Positions 24,214-33,003 are shown, numbered from the stretch's first letter. The stretch: DNA of 36,132 bases from Acidimicrobiaceae bacterium (GCA_003162395.1 PMON01000006.1:2014-38145), one strand, 5' to 3'. Notes: a model not told the origin generated them from the letters alone. Program-made: numbers and translations.

Positions 24214-24606
24214 ATGCCCAAGCCATTGACCCAGACGACCGGACGTCGCAAGGAGGCGGTCGCGCGCGTGCGCCTGCGGCCCGGCACGGGCGTGATCACG
24301 ATCAATCACCGCGCGTTCGACAACTACTTCACCTCGGCAACACACCGCATGATCGTCGTCGAGCCGCTTCGCCTGACCAACCTCGCCGAGACCTACGACA
24401 TCGACGCCACGATCGACGGCGGCGGCGTTGCCGGGCAGGCGGGCGCCATGCGCCTCGGCATCGCACGGTCGCTCATCGAGCTCGACGTCGAGCTGCGCGC
24501 CTCGCTCAAGCGCGCCGGCCTGCTCACGAGGGACTCGAGGGCCAAGGAGTCGAAGAAGTACGGCCTGAAGAAGGCCCGCAAGGCGCCGCAGTACTCGAAG
24601 CGCTAG
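24214..24606 (+). CDS. rpsI: 30S ribosomal protein S9
   Basis: S9 extends its C-terminal tail into the P site. The 130 residues include TTGRRKEAVARVRLRPGTG, GVAGQAGAMRLGIARSLIEL and the tail with LTRDSRAKESKKYGLKKARK ending in the invariant KR after QYS. Pairing with rplM is universal. GGAG overlaps the rplM stop. Confidence 0.97.
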   Translation: MPKPLTQTTGRRKEAVARVRLRPGTGVITINHRAFDNYFTSATHRMIVVEPLRLTNLAETYDIDATIDGGGVAGQAGAMRLGIARSLIELDVELRASLKRAGLLTRDSRAKESKKYGLKKARKAPQYSKR

Positions 24607-24610
24607 ACGC

Positions 24611-25957
24611 GTGGCGCCGCTCTCCTTCGGCACCGACGGTGTCAGGGGACGGGCGAACGACGAGCTGACCCCCGAGTACGCGCTCGCGTTCGGGCGTGCC
24701 GTCGTCCGCGTGCTGCACCCCGAGCAGCTCTTCCTCGGGCGAGACACCCGCCGCAGCGGCGCGATGCTCGCCGCTGCCGTCGGCGCCGGAGCTGCCTCCG
24801 AGGGCACCGACGTCGTGGACCTCGGCGTGCTGCCGACCGGCGGCGTCGCCGCGAGGTGCGCGAACGACCGGGTCCCTGGCGTCGTCGTCTCCGCGTCACA
24901 CAACCCCTTCGAGGACAATGGACTGAAGGCGCTGAGTGCAAGGGGTTCCAAGCTCGCCTCGTCGGTCGAGTCCGAGATCGAGCTCGAGGTCGCCCGCGGG
25001 CTCGCCACCATGACCCGACCGACGGGCGCGCAGGTCGGTGCGGTTCGGTGCGACGACGCACCGGTCGACACCTACGTGGCCGGGCTGCTCGCCGCGGCGT
25101 GGCCGACGTCACTCGACGGGCTGCACGTTGTCGTCGACTGCGCCAATGGCGCCGCGAGCGGCATCGCGCCCGCGGCGCTGCGCGCCCTCGGCGCAACGGT
25201 GACGGCGATCGGCGACGCTCCCGACGGCTGCAACATCAACTTCGACTGCGGCTCGACCGCACCCGGAGTGCTCGCCGCGGCGGTGCTCGCTGCACACGCC
25301 GACCTCGGCGTCGCCCTCGATGGCGACGCGGACCGCTGCGTCGCCGTCGATGCCACCGGCCACGTCCTCGACGGCGACTGGCTGCTCGCTCTGTTCGCCA
25401 CGGACGCCCACGCACGGGGCTCGCTCACGGGCGGCATCGTGGTGACGGTGATGTCGAACCTGGGCCTGCACCGCTCGATGCGCACCGCGGGCATCGACGT
25501 CGTCGAGGTCCCTCTTGGCGACCGGTACGTCGCCGAGGCGCTCGAGCGCACCGGCTGGTCGCTCGGCGGTGAGCAGTCGGGACACGTCATCTTCGCGGAC
25601 CGCGCGACGACCGGTGACGGCGTGCTCACGGGGCTGCTCCTCGCGCAGCTCGTCGCCGAGCGGGGCCCGCTCGACCGGCTCACCGACGGGCTCCTCGTGC
25701 CCGTGCCACAGCTGCTCGTGAACGTCCAGGTCCCCGACACCGGCGCCCTCGCCGACGCGACGGAGGTCTGGGCGCACGTCGAGAAGTCGCGCGCCGCGAT
25801 GGGCGAGCACGGCCGCGTGCTCGTTCGTGCGTCGGGGACCGAGCCGCTCGTCCGCATCATGGTCGAGGCCGAAGACGAGGCCGAGATGCGCCAGATCGCC
25901 GAGGAGCTCCGCGCCGCGGTGCTGGCAGCACTCGGGAACCCACGGGCCCCCGGGTAG
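24611..25957 (+). CDS. glmM: Phosphoglucosamine mutase
   Basis: GlmM converts glucosamine-6-P to glucosamine-1-P for UDP-GlcNAc and peptidoglycan. The protein begins with SFGTDGVRGRAN, has the phosphoserine S96 in VVVSASHNPFEDNG, the Mg-binding DGDADR at 237-242, the sugar-specificity loop with GGEQSGHVIF, and the phosphate-binding RASGTEPLVRIMVEA near the C-terminus. The 448-residue length is standard. The GTG start is four bases after rpsI. glmS, the preceding pathway step, follows directly. Its TAG stop is also the start of a -10-like TAGCCT for glmS. Confidence 0.96.
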   Translation: MAPLSFGTDGVRGRANDELTPEYALAFGRAVVRVLHPEQLFLGRDTRRSGAMLAAAVGAGAASEGTDVVDLGVLPTGGVAARCANDRVPGVVVSASHNPFEDNGLKALSARGSKLASSVESEIELEVARGLATMTRPTGAQVGAVRCDDAPVDTYVAGLLAAAWPTSLDGLHVVVDCANGAASGIAPAALRALGATVTAIGDAPDGCNINFDCGSTAPGVLAAAVLAAHADLGVALDGDADRCVAVDATGHVLDGDWLLALFATDAHARGSLTGGIVVTVMSNLGLHRSMRTAGIDVVEVPLGDRYVAEALERTGWSLGGEQSGHVIFADRATTGDGVLTGLLLAQLVAERGPLDRLTDGLLVPVPQLLVNVQVPDTGALADATEVWAHVEKSRAAMGEHGRVLVRASGTEPLVRIMVEAEDEAEMRQIAEELRAAVLAALGNPRAPG

Positions 25958-25960
25958 CCT
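25955..25960 (+). promoter_or_regulatory. Candidate leaderless -10 element of glmS
   Basis: TAGCCT ends six bases before the glmS ATG, and its TAG is the stop codon of glmM. No Shine-Dalgarno fits that start well, and no clear -35 is seen. The same hexamer at the same distance occurs before tsaD. Confidence 0.4.
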
Positions 25961-25966
25961 GAGGGC

Positions 25967-27811
25967 ATGTGCGGCATCATCGGCGTAGTGGGCGCCGATG
26001 ATGCCCTCGAGCTGCTGCTCGGCGGCCTCGAGCGCCTCGAGTACCGCGGGTACGACTCGGCTGGAGTCGCCATCCAGTGCGCCGACGGCGAGCTCTGGCG
26101 CGCACGGGCCGCCGACGGGACGAGATCGGTGGCGGCGCTCGCCGAGCGGTGCGCCGCTGCACCCGCCGGGGCGACGACAGGGATCGGCCACACGCGGTGG
26201 GCGACCCACGGCGCCCCGAACGAGGGCAACGCACACCCCCAGGTCGACTGTGCGGGGTCGATCGCGGTCATCCACAACGGGATCATCGAGAACCACGCCT
26301 CGCTGACGGCGCGTCTCCGCGAGGCGGGGCACATCTTTTCGAGCGGCACGGACACCGAGGTGCTCGCCCACCTGATCGAGGAGCACCGAGCGGCGGGCCT
26401 CGACCTGCCCGACGCCGTGTCGGCCTCGCTGCGAGAGGTCACCGGCGCGTTCTCGATCGGCGTCCTCGACGCGACCGTGCCCGGCCAGATCGTCGCGGCG
26501 CGCCGAGTGTCGCCGCTCATCGTGGGACGTGGTGACGGGGCGACCTATCTCGCGAGCGACATCCCCGCGATCCTCGAGCGAACGCGCGACCTTGTCGCGG
26601 TCGAGGACGACCAGGTGGCGATCCTCACTGTGGACGGCCTTGAGCTGCGCGACCTCGACGGCGCCCCAGTTGAGCCGACCGTGCTGTCGGTCGACTGGGA
26701 CGTGGAGACCGCCGAGCTCGGCGGCCACCCTGACTTCATGACCAAGGAGATCTACGAGCAGCCCGAGGCGATCCGCGCGACGCTCGCCGCGCGTCGCGAC
26801 GACGAGGGCCGCGTCGTGCTCGACGAGCTGCGCCTGAGCGACGACGACCTGGGCCGCGTGGACCGCGTCGTCCTCGTCGCCTGCGGCTCCAGCTACCACG
26901 TTGCGCTCCTCGGTAAGTGCGCGATCGAGCGGTGGGCGAGGATCAGCTGCGAGGTCGACATCGCGAGCGAGTTCCGGTACCGCGGGCCGGTCCTCGACGG
27001 CCGGACCCTCGTCGTCGGGGTGTCGCAGTCCGGCGAGACGATCGACACGCTCCAGGCGCTGCGCGAGGCTCGGCGCGGCGGCGCCAAGGTCGTCGCCGTG
27101 TGCAACGTGGTCGACGCCTCGATGGCGCGCGAGGCTGACGCAGTCCTCTACGCACGGGCGGGGCTCGAGATCGGCGTGGCGTCGACCAAGACCGTCCTAG
27201 CCCAGGTCGTCGCGCTCGACCTGCTGGCCCTCCGGCTCGCCCAGGTTCGCGCGACGATGACGGCGGACGACGTCGCGGCAGCGTTCGACGGGCTCGTCGC
27301 CCTGCCCGAGCTCGTGGCCGTCGCGCTCAAGGGCGCCGAGCACGTGCGAGAGGTTGCAGTCGGCCTGCACGGCGCACGGGACTTCTTCTTCCTCGGCCGC
27401 CACGACGGCTACCCGGTCGCGCTCGAAGGCGCGCTCAAGCTGAAAGAGCTGAGCTATCTGCACGCCGAGGGGTACCCGGGCGGCGAGCTGAAGCACGGCC
27501 CGATCGCGCTCATCGAGCCGGGGACCGTGGTCGTCGCGGTGCTCACTGATGCCGAGCTGCGCGACAAGCTCCTCTCGAACGTGGCCGAAGTCAAAGCGAG
27601 AGGCGCGTCGGTCGTGGTGCTGCACCGTGAGGGTGACGAGGAGGCCTCGTCGATCGGCGACTGGGCGATCGAGGTCCCCGACGCGCCGGGGTTCGCGAGC
27701 CCTGTGCTGTCGATCGTGCCGCTCCAGCTCCTCGCCTATCACCTCGCCAGGCTTCGCGGCCTCAACGTCGACCGCCCAAGGAACCTTGCCAAGACGGTGA
27801 CGGTGGAGTGA
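25967..27811 (+). CDS. glmS: Glutamine-fructose-6-phosphate aminotransferase (isomerising)
   Basis: GlmS makes glucosamine-6-P from fructose-6-P and glutamine. The N-terminal glutaminase has the nucleophile C2 (MCGIIGVVG), the LEYRGYDSAGVA segment and GHTRWATHGAPNEGNAHP. Two SIS domains follow, with VACGSSYHVALLG, GVSQSGETIDTLQALREA, EIGVASTKT and LEGALKLKELSYLHAEGYPG. The ending DRPRNLAKTVTVE is invariant in the family. Length is 614 residues. No glmS ribozyme was recognised; only nine bases separate it from glmM. It overlaps acpS by GTGA. Confidence 0.97.
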   Translation: MCGIIGVVGADDALELLLGGLERLEYRGYDSAGVAIQCADGELWRARAADGTRSVAALAERCAAAPAGATTGIGHTRWATHGAPNEGNAHPQVDCAGSIAVIHNGIIENHASLTARLREAGHIFSSGTDTEVLAHLIEEHRAAGLDLPDAVSASLREVTGAFSIGVLDATVPGQIVAARRVSPLIVGRGDGATYLASDIPAILERTRDLVAVEDDQVAILTVDGLELRDLDGAPVEPTVLSVDWDVETAELGGHPDFMTKEIYEQPEAIRATLAARRDDEGRVVLDELRLSDDDLGRVDRVVLVACGSSYHVALLGKCAIERWARISCEVDIASEFRYRGPVLDGRTLVVGVSQSGETIDTLQALREARRGGAKVVAVCNVVDASMAREADAVLYARAGLEIGVASTKTVLAQVVALDLLALRLAQVRATMTADDVAAAFDGLVALPELVAVALKGAEHVREVAVGLHGARDFFFLGRHDGYPVALEGALKLKELSYLHAEGYPGGELKHGPIALIEPGTVVVAVLTDAELRDKLLSNVAEVKARGASVVVLHREGDEEASSIGDWAIEVPDAPGFASPVLSIVPLQLLAYHLARLRGLNVDRPRNLAKTVTVE

Positions 27812-28191
27812 GGGACCTCGTCGGCGTCGGGATCGACCTCGTCGACGTCGACCGCCTGGCCGCGGCGATGCGGCGCCGTCCCGGGCTCGCCTCGCGAGTG
27901 TTCACGGAGAAGGAGCGCTCGAGCGACGCGACCGGCGCTCGTCGACACCAGCGACTCGCCGCGCGGTTCGCCGCCAAGGAGGCGACGATGAAGGCGCTCG
28001 GGGTGGGTCTTGGCGCCTTTTCGCTCCACGACGTCGAGGTCCTCGTCTCGGACACCGGTGCCCCGTCGCTCGTGCTCTCCGGCGCCGCGCTGGCCCTCGC
28101 CGAGCGCCGCGGCGCCGGCACCCTGCACGTCAGCCTCACGCACACCGCGGCCTCGGCCACGGCCGTCGTCATCGCAGAGTCCGCCACGTGA
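27808..28191 (+). CDS. acpS: Holo-[acyl-carrier-protein] synthase
   Basis: AcpS moves 4'-phosphopantetheine from CoA to acyl carrier protein. Metal and catalytic residues are D10 (VGIDLVDVDRL) and E58 (ARFAAKEATMKALG), with FTEKE between them and HVSLTHTAASATAVVI at the end. The 127 residues are typical. The GTG start is in a four-base overlap with glmS and its stop overlaps nnr. The acpS-nnr-alr order is common in actinobacteria. Confidence 0.95.
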   Translation: MRDLVGVGIDLVDVDRLAAAMRRRPGLASRVFTEKERSSDATGARRHQRLAARFAAKEATMKALGVGLGAFSLHDVEVLVSDTGAPSLVLSGAALALAERRGAGTLHVSLTHTAASATAVVIAESAT

Positions 28192-29594
28192 GGCCGCTCG
28201 TCACCGCGGACGAGATGCGCGCCGCGGACGAAGCGGCGATGCGACACGTCAGTCGCGACACGCTGATCGAGCGGGCGGGGCTCGCGGTCGCGATCGCCGC
28301 CACGAGGCTCCTGCCCCGTGTCTACGGGGCCTCGATCGCCGTGCTGTGCGGTCCCGGGGCGAACGGTGGCGACGGCCGGGTCGCCGCCCGCCACCTGGCG
28401 TCGCGCGGGGCGTCGGTGCGCGTCTTTGACGCACTCGCGCTGCCAGCGGTCATCGACGGCGTCGACCTCGTCATCGACGCGGCCTTCGGGACGGGGCTGT
28501 CGCGCGTGTGGGACGCGCCCGAGGTGCCCGGATCCGTGCCCGTGCTGGCCGTCGACGTGCCATCCGGCGTCGACCCCGACACCGGCGTCGCGGCGGGTCG
28601 CTCCCTTCGTGCCACGAGGACCGTCGCGATGGGCTCGCTCAAGCGCGGCCACGTGCTCGCCGACGGCGCCACCCTGTCTGGTGACGTCGAGGTTGCCGCG
28701 ATCGGCATCGAGGTTCGCGACCCGCTGGTCGGTCTCGTCGAGGACGCGGACCTCGACCTCGTCGCGCCGCTCGGTCGTGACGAGCACAAGTGGCGACGCG
28801 CCCTCGTCGTCGTCGCAGGCAGCCCAGGGATGCTCGGGGCGCCCGCCCTTGTCTGTGAGGGGGCGACCGCCGTCCAGGCCGGGATGCTGCTGCTCAGCTC
28901 CCCCGACGTGCCACGCCGCCAGGACGGCCCGTGGCCTGTGGAGGTGGTGCGCCTCGCCGCGAGCGCGACAGAGCTGGCAAAGGTCGTGGGCGACGCGCTC
29001 GATCGTGCCCGTGCACTCGTCGTGGGGCCCGGCCTCGGCAGGTCGAGCCGACTCGAAGCCGCGGTCCACGAGATCCTGCGGGCGACCCGCGAGCCGGTGG
29101 TCCTCGACGCCGACGCCCTGCACCTCGTCGACTGCGAGCTGCTGCTCGCGCGCCAGTCGCGGGGCGGCAGTCCCGTCGTCCTCACCCCGCACGACGGCGA
29201 GTTCGCCGCGCTCTTCGGGAGCCCGCCGGGCACCGACCGGATCGCCGCCGCGCAGCGGGCGGCGCAGCAGACCGGCTGCACCGTCCTGCTCAAAGGCCCG
29301 ACGACCGTCGTCGCCACGCCCACGAACACGCCCGGCGCGCCGGGCACCCTGGTCGTCACGACCGGGACGCCGGACCTCGCGACGCCCGGCTCGGGCGACG
29401 TGCTGTCCGGTGTGATCGGTGGCCTGCTCGCGCGCGGTACGTCCGCGCACCTCGCCGCGGCGCTCGGCGCCCACGTGCACGGGCTCGGCGGCGCGTCCCT
29501 CGGTGTGCGGTGCCGCGCGTCGGCGATCCCCGCTGCCATCGCCGCGACGCTCGAGGCGCGAGCGGCCAGCCGATCGGTGCCCCGTGCCGGTTGA
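28188..29594 (+). CDS. nnr: Bifunctional NAD(P)H-hydrate epimerase / ADP-dependent dehydratase
   Basis: This enzyme repairs damaged NAD(P)HX. The N-terminal epimerase domain (about 1-210) has GPGANGGDGRVAARHL at 55-70 (Ala where Asn is usual in the GNNGGDG motif) and AVDVPSGVDPDTG at 121-133. The C-terminal ribokinase-like dehydratase has GPGLGRSSRLEAAV, VLDADALHLV, LTPHDGEFAALFG and the catalytic GSGDVLSGVIGGLLARG near residue 400. Fusion of both domains is normal in bacteria. Total is 468 residues. It overlaps acpS by four bases and alr by 11. Confidence 0.95.
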   Translation: MRPLVTADEMRAADEAAMRHVSRDTLIERAGLAVAIAATRLLPRVYGASIAVLCGPGANGGDGRVAARHLASRGASVRVFDALALPAVIDGVDLVIDAAFGTGLSRVWDAPEVPGSVPVLAVDVPSGVDPDTGVAAGRSLRATRTVAMGSLKRGHVLADGATLSGDVEVAAIGIEVRDPLVGLVEDADLDLVAPLGRDEHKWRRALVVVAGSPGMLGAPALVCEGATAVQAGMLLLSSPDVPRRQDGPWPVEVVRLAASATELAKVVGDALDRARALVVGPGLGRSSRLEAAVHEILRATREPVVLDADALHLVDCELLLARQSRGGSPVVLTPHDGEFAALFGSPPGTDRIAAAQRAAQQTGCTVLLKGPTTVVATPTNTPGAPGTLVVTTGTPDLATPGSGDVLSGVIGGLLARGTSAHLAAALGAHVHGLGGASLGVRCRASAIPAAIAATLEARAASRSVPRAG

Positions 29595-30735
29595 GGGGTG
29601 GCGCCGCCCGGCATGGGCGGAGGTGGACCTCGACGCGCTCGCGCACAACACCTCGCTGCTGTGTCGCGTCGTCGCACCCGCGAGGCTCTGTGCGGTCGTG
29701 AAGGCGGACGGCTACGGGCACGGTGCGAGAGCCGTCGCGCACACGCTCCTCGCAGCGGGGGCGTCGTCGCTCGGCGTCGCGCTCGTCGACGAGGGCATCG
29801 AGCTGCGCGACGACGGGATCGACGACGAGGTCCTCTTGCTCGCCGAGGCGCCGGGGACCTCCCTTGGCGACGCGATCGACGCGCGGCTCACCCTCACGGT
29901 CGGCTCGCTGCGCGGTGCCCGGGAGCTCGCCGGGGCCGCCGAGCATCGTTCGCCGATGCCCGTGCACGTCAAGGTCGACACCGGCATGCACCGACAGGGC
30001 GTGGCGCCCGACGACCTGGGTGGTGTCCTCGAGCTGCTTGGCGCCGCCGGCCTCGCGATCGGGGGCGTGTGGACGCACCTCTCGGTCGCCGACGGTGCCG
30101 GCACGCACACCGAGGCCTTCACGAGGAGCCAGCTCGACGTCTTTCGCCGCGCCCTCGACAGCGCGTCGGACTCGATCCCCGACGGTGCGGTGCTGCACGC
30201 CGCCAACACCGCGGGCGCGCTGTCGTTCCCCGAGGCACGACTCGATCTCGTGCGCGTCGGGCTCGGCATCTACGGCTACTTGCCACATCCGAGCATGCAG
30301 GCGGTCCTCGACGACGCCGGGGCGGGGGCGCTTCGCCCCGTCATGTCGGTCAAGGCACGTGTGTCGGCGATCCGCGACCTGCCCGCCGGCGCGCGTCCCA
30401 GCTACGGCCGCCGCCGCGCGCTCGAGCGTCCGAGCCGGGTCGCGACGGTCCCAGTCGGCTACGCCGACGGGTACCCGCGCGCGATGCTCGACGGCGGGGC
30501 GAACGTCCTCATCCGAGGCAGGCGCATGCCGCTCGCGGGTGTCGTCACGATGGACCAGCTGCTCGTCGACTGCGGGGCGGACACCGACGTCGACGTGGGC
30601 GACGAGGTCGTGCTCCTCGGCTCCCAGGGCACCGAGCGGATCACCGCGGACGAGTGGGCCACGGCGCTCGGCACCATCAGCTGGGAGGTCCTCTGCGGGA
30701 TCAAGCAGCGAATTCCCAAGCTGGCCGTGACCTGA
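29584..30735 (+). CDS. alr: Alanine racemase
   Basis: Alr makes D-alanine for peptidoglycan. The PLP lysine is K40 in CAVVKADGYGHGA and the opposing catalytic tyrosine is Y274 in PSYGRRR. VKVDTGMHRQGV, HAANTAGAL, VRVGLGIYG and VGYADGYPR are further motifs. The GTG start gives the usual short N-terminus before WAEVDLDALAHN and 383 residues; it overlaps the nnr stop by 11 bases. Longer starts would run deep into nnr. Confidence 0.95.
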   Translation: MPVEGWRRPAWAEVDLDALAHNTSLLCRVVAPARLCAVVKADGYGHGARAVAHTLLAAGASSLGVALVDEGIELRDDGIDDEVLLLAEAPGTSLGDAIDARLTLTVGSLRGARELAGAAEHRSPMPVHVKVDTGMHRQGVAPDDLGGVLELLGAAGLAIGGVWTHLSVADGAGTHTEAFTRSQLDVFRRALDSASDSIPDGAVLHAANTAGALSFPEARLDLVRVGLGIYGYLPHPSMQAVLDDAGAGALRPVMSVKARVSAIRDLPAGARPSYGRRRALERPSRVATVPVGYADGYPRAMLDGGANVLIRGRRMPLAGVVTMDQLLVDCGADTDVDVGDEVVLLGSQGTERITADEWATALGTISWEVLCGIKQRIPKLAVT

Positions 30736-30742
30736 GCCCCGG

Positions 30743-30748
30743 TACGAT
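30743..30748 (+). promoter_or_regulatory. Candidate leaderless -10 element of the uracil-DNA glycosylase gene
   Basis: TACGAT ends seven bases before the ATG at 30756, in the short gap after alr. No -35 is clear. It could start a new unit for the DNA-repair and tRNA-modification genes that follow. Confidence 0.4.
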
Positions 30749-30755
30749 CCCTCCC

Positions 30756-31322
30756 ATGGGCGCGGCATCGCTCGTGGAACTCGCCGCGCGGGCCTCGACG
30801 TGCACCGCGTGCCGGCTGAGCGAGACGCGGACGAAGGTGGTCTTCGGCACGGGGAGCGCCGACAGCGGCCTCCTCGTCGTCGGCGAGGGGCCAGGACGCG
30901 ACGAGGACCTGAGCGGCGAGCCCTTCGTCGGTCGCTCCGGCCAGCTGCTCGACAAGCTCATCTTCGAAGAGCTCGCGCTCACGCGCAGGTCGTTCTACAT
31001 CGCCAACGTGGTCAAGTGCCGACCACCGGGCAACCGCGACCCCGCCCCCGACGAGATCGCAGCGTGCTCGGGGTACCTGGACGCCCAGGTGGCCGCGCTC
31101 GACCCGCGGGTGGTCGTCACCCTCGGCAACGTCGCGACGCGCGTCCTGCTCGGGACGGACCTCGGGATCACCTCGCTGCGCGGGCGCACCCACGAGTGGC
31201 GTGGGCGCGCGCTGATCCCCACCTTCCACCCGGCGTACGCGCTGCGGGGCGGCGGTGTCGTGGTCGCCCAGATGCGAGCCGACCTCGTTCGCGCCAAGCT
31301 CGCCCTGGCCGACCACCGATGA
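30756..31322 (+). CDS. udg: Uracil-DNA glycosylase, family 4 (4Fe-4S type)
   Basis: The enzyme excises uracil arising from cytosine deamination. Family-4 motif A is GEGPGRDEDLSGEPFVGRSG (about 43-62) and the second motif is HPAYALRGG near the C-terminus. The four iron-sulphur cysteines are C16-x2-C19, C88 and C104, with the family spacing. Length is 188 residues. It overlaps tsaE by ATGA. A high-GC genome with heavy cytosine content makes such repair expected; the neighbourhood otherwise gives no link. Confidence 0.93.
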   Translation: MGAASLVELAARASTCTACRLSETRTKVVFGTGSADSGLLVVGEGPGRDEDLSGEPFVGRSGQLLDKLIFEELALTRRSFYIANVVKCRPPGNRDPAPDEIAACSGYLDAQVAALDPRVVVTLGNVATRVLLGTDLGITSLRGRTHEWRGRALIPTFHPAYALRGGGVVVAQMRADLVRAKLALADHR

Positions 31323-31801
31323 CGAGGCGCACGACGGTGACAACGACGTCGCCTGAGGCGACCGGCGAGGTGGCCTCGACGCTGGCTCGCTACGCGCTGC
31401 CCGGCCACGTCGTCGTGCTCGCGGGCGGCCTAGGTGCGGGCAAGACGACGTTCGTTCGCGCCTATGCCCACGCGCTCGGCGTGGTCGACCCCGTGACCTC
31501 GCCGAGCTACACGCTCGTGCACCATTACCGCTGTGGCGCTGGCGCACCGATCGAGCTCCTGCTCCACGCCGACCTGTGGCGGCTCGCGAGCGCCTCGGAG
31601 CTCGGCGACCTCGCACTCGACGAGCCCCTGGCCGACGGCGCCGCCGCCGTCATCGAGTGGGGGGACCGCTTCGACGCGACGAGAGGGTCGGACCGCGTCG
31701 TCGTCAGCTTCGAGGTCGTCGACGACACGACGAGGCGGCTCGAGGTCAGCCTGGAGGACTCGAGCCTGACCGACGCGGTGCTCGAGGCACTCGCCACGTG
31801 A
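31319..31801 (+). CDS. tsaE: tRNA threonylcarbamoyladenosine biosynthesis ATPase TsaE
   Basis: TsaE is the ATPase of the TsaBDE complex that makes t6A37 in ANN-decoding tRNAs. The P-loop is GGLGAGKTT at 36-44; the family usually reads GDLGAGKTT, so an Asp is replaced by Gly just ahead of the loop. TSPSYTLVHHY follows, then HADLWRLASASEL and AAVIEWGDRF with the conserved Glu. Length is 160 residues. It starts in an ATGA overlap with the glycosylase and overlaps tsaB by GTGA. Confidence 0.94.
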   Translation: MTRRTTVTTTSPEATGEVASTLARYALPGHVVVLAGGLGAGKTTFVRAYAHALGVVDPVTSPSYTLVHHYRCGAGAPIELLLHADLWRLASASELGDLALDEPLADGAAAVIEWGDRFDATRGSDRVVVSFEVVDDTTRRLEVSLEDSSLTDAVLEALAT

Positions 31802-32499
31802 GGCTGCTCGCGATCGAGACCGCGACGACGCGGACTGGCGTCGCGCTCGGCGACGACACGAGCGTGGCAGAAGAAGTGCCGGACGCTCAAGGTCGCCACA
31901 CCGAGGTCCTCGCGCCCACCGTCGTGGCATTGCTCTCGGCGCGCGGCTGGTCGCCCCAGGACCTCGACGGCGTCATCGTGGACGTCGGACCGGGCCTGTT
32001 CACGGGCCTGCGCGTCGGTATCGCGACGGCGAAGGGGCTGGCCGTCGCGACCGGGGTGGGGCTGTTCAGCGTCTCGAGCGCCGACGTGCTCGCGCAGACC
32101 GCGTGCGACGCCGGCGCCACCGGCTTGGTGGCCGCGGTCGTCGACGCGCGCCGCCGCGAGGTCTTCTGGGCGCTGTACGACGTCACTTCCGACGGCTTCG
32201 AAGAGATCGTCGCCGTCACCGTCTGTGAGCCCTCGGTCCTGGCGCGCCGACTCGACGAGCTTGGCGGCCCCGTCACGCTCGTCGGCGACGGCGCGCACGC
32301 GCACCGCGACACGCTCGGTCACCCGGGTCGCCTCATGCTCGACGACGTCCAGGTGCCCTCGGCGGCGTCGGCGCTCCGGCTCGTCCGCTCGCGGATCGAG
32401 TCCGGCGCCACCGCGTTCGCGCACCACGACGTGCATCCGTGGTACGTGCGAGAGGCCGACGCCGTCGCGAACTTCCAGATTCGTGGTCCGGTGGCCTGA
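31798..32499 (+). CDS. tsaB: tRNA threonylcarbamoyladenosine biosynthesis protein TsaB
   Basis: TsaB is the ASKHA-fold partner that pairs with TsaD. The N-terminus LLAIETATTRTGVALGDD is diagnostic, followed by GRHTEVLAPTVVALL, VDVGPGLFTGLRVGIATAKG and VVDARRREVFWALYD. Length is 233 residues. The GTG start overlaps the tsaE stop, and rimI follows after three bases, giving the classic tsaE-tsaB-rimI-tsaD string. Confidence 0.95.
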   Translation: MRLLAIETATTRTGVALGDDTSVAEEVPDAQGRHTEVLAPTVVALLSARGWSPQDLDGVIVDVGPGLFTGLRVGIATAKGLAVATGVGLFSVSSADVLAQTACDAGATGLVAAVVDARRREVFWALYDVTSDGFEEIVAVTVCEPSVLARRLDELGGPVTLVGDGAHAHRDTLGHPGRLMLDDVQVPSAASALRLVRSRIESGATAFAHHDVHPWYVREADAVANFQIRGPVA

Positions 32500-32502
32500 G
32501 CC

Positions 32503-32994
32503 GTGGACGGACTCGCCATCGCTGGGCTCGCGCGCCCCGACCTCGACGCGATCCACGAGATCGAGGTCGCGCAGTTCGACGACCCGTGGTCGCTGCGAGT
32601 CCTCCGCGACGAGCTCGAGGCGCCGAATCGTCGCTACACCAAGGCGACGCGCGACGGCGGGATCGTCGGCTACCTCGGCCTCATGCTCGTCGACGCCGAG
32701 GCGCACGTGAACACGATCGCGACGGCACCCGCCGAGGAAGGAACGGGTGTCGCGACCGCGCTGCTGGCCGAGGCCATCCGCGCGGTCGCGGCCACCGGCA
32801 CACGCGACGTCACCTTGGAGGTCGCGTCGCGCAACCTGCGGGCCCAGCGCCTCTACCTGCGGTTCGGCTTCGCACCCGTCGGGATGCGGCGCGGGTACTA
32901 CCCGCACTCCGGCGACGACGCGGTCGTGATGTGGGTCCGCGACGTGCACACGCCGTCGTACGCCGCGACGCTCGCGTCGATCGAGGCCGCGTAG
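32503..32994 (+). CDS. rimI: GNAT N-acetyltransferase, RimI-like
   Basis: RimI acetylates the N-terminus of ribosomal protein S18, and this position between tsaB and tsaD is its usual one. The 163-residue protein has the GNAT fold. The acetyl-CoA loop is EEGTGVATALLAEAIR, somewhat degenerate against the usual R/Q-x-x-G-x-G/A, and VASRNLRAQRLYLRFGFAPV with RRGYYP near the end is typical RimI. The GTG start lies three bases after tsaB. Its TAG stop forms part of a -10-like TAGCCT ahead of tsaD. Substrate is inferred from context. Confidence 0.85.
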   Translation: MDGLAIAGLARPDLDAIHEIEVAQFDDPWSLRVLRDELEAPNRRYTKATRDGGIVGYLGLMLVDAEAHVNTIATAPAEEGTGVATALLAEAIRAVAATGTRDVTLEVASRNLRAQRLYLRFGFAPVGMRRGYYPHSGDDAVVMWVRDVHTPSYAATLASIEAA

Positions 32995-32997
32995 CCT
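32992..32997 (+). promoter_or_regulatory. Candidate leaderless -10 element of tsaD
   Basis: TAGCCT ends six bases before the tsaD ATG; its TAG is the rimI stop codon. There is no Shine-Dalgarno between it and the start. No convincing -35 is visible. Same hexamer and distance as upstream of glmS. Confidence 0.4.
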
Positions 32998-33003
32998 CGC
33001 CTG

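Noticed and set aside
25958-25966. glmS ribozyme upstream of glmS
   Set aside because: Only nine bases separate glmM from glmS, so there is no room for the ribozyme.
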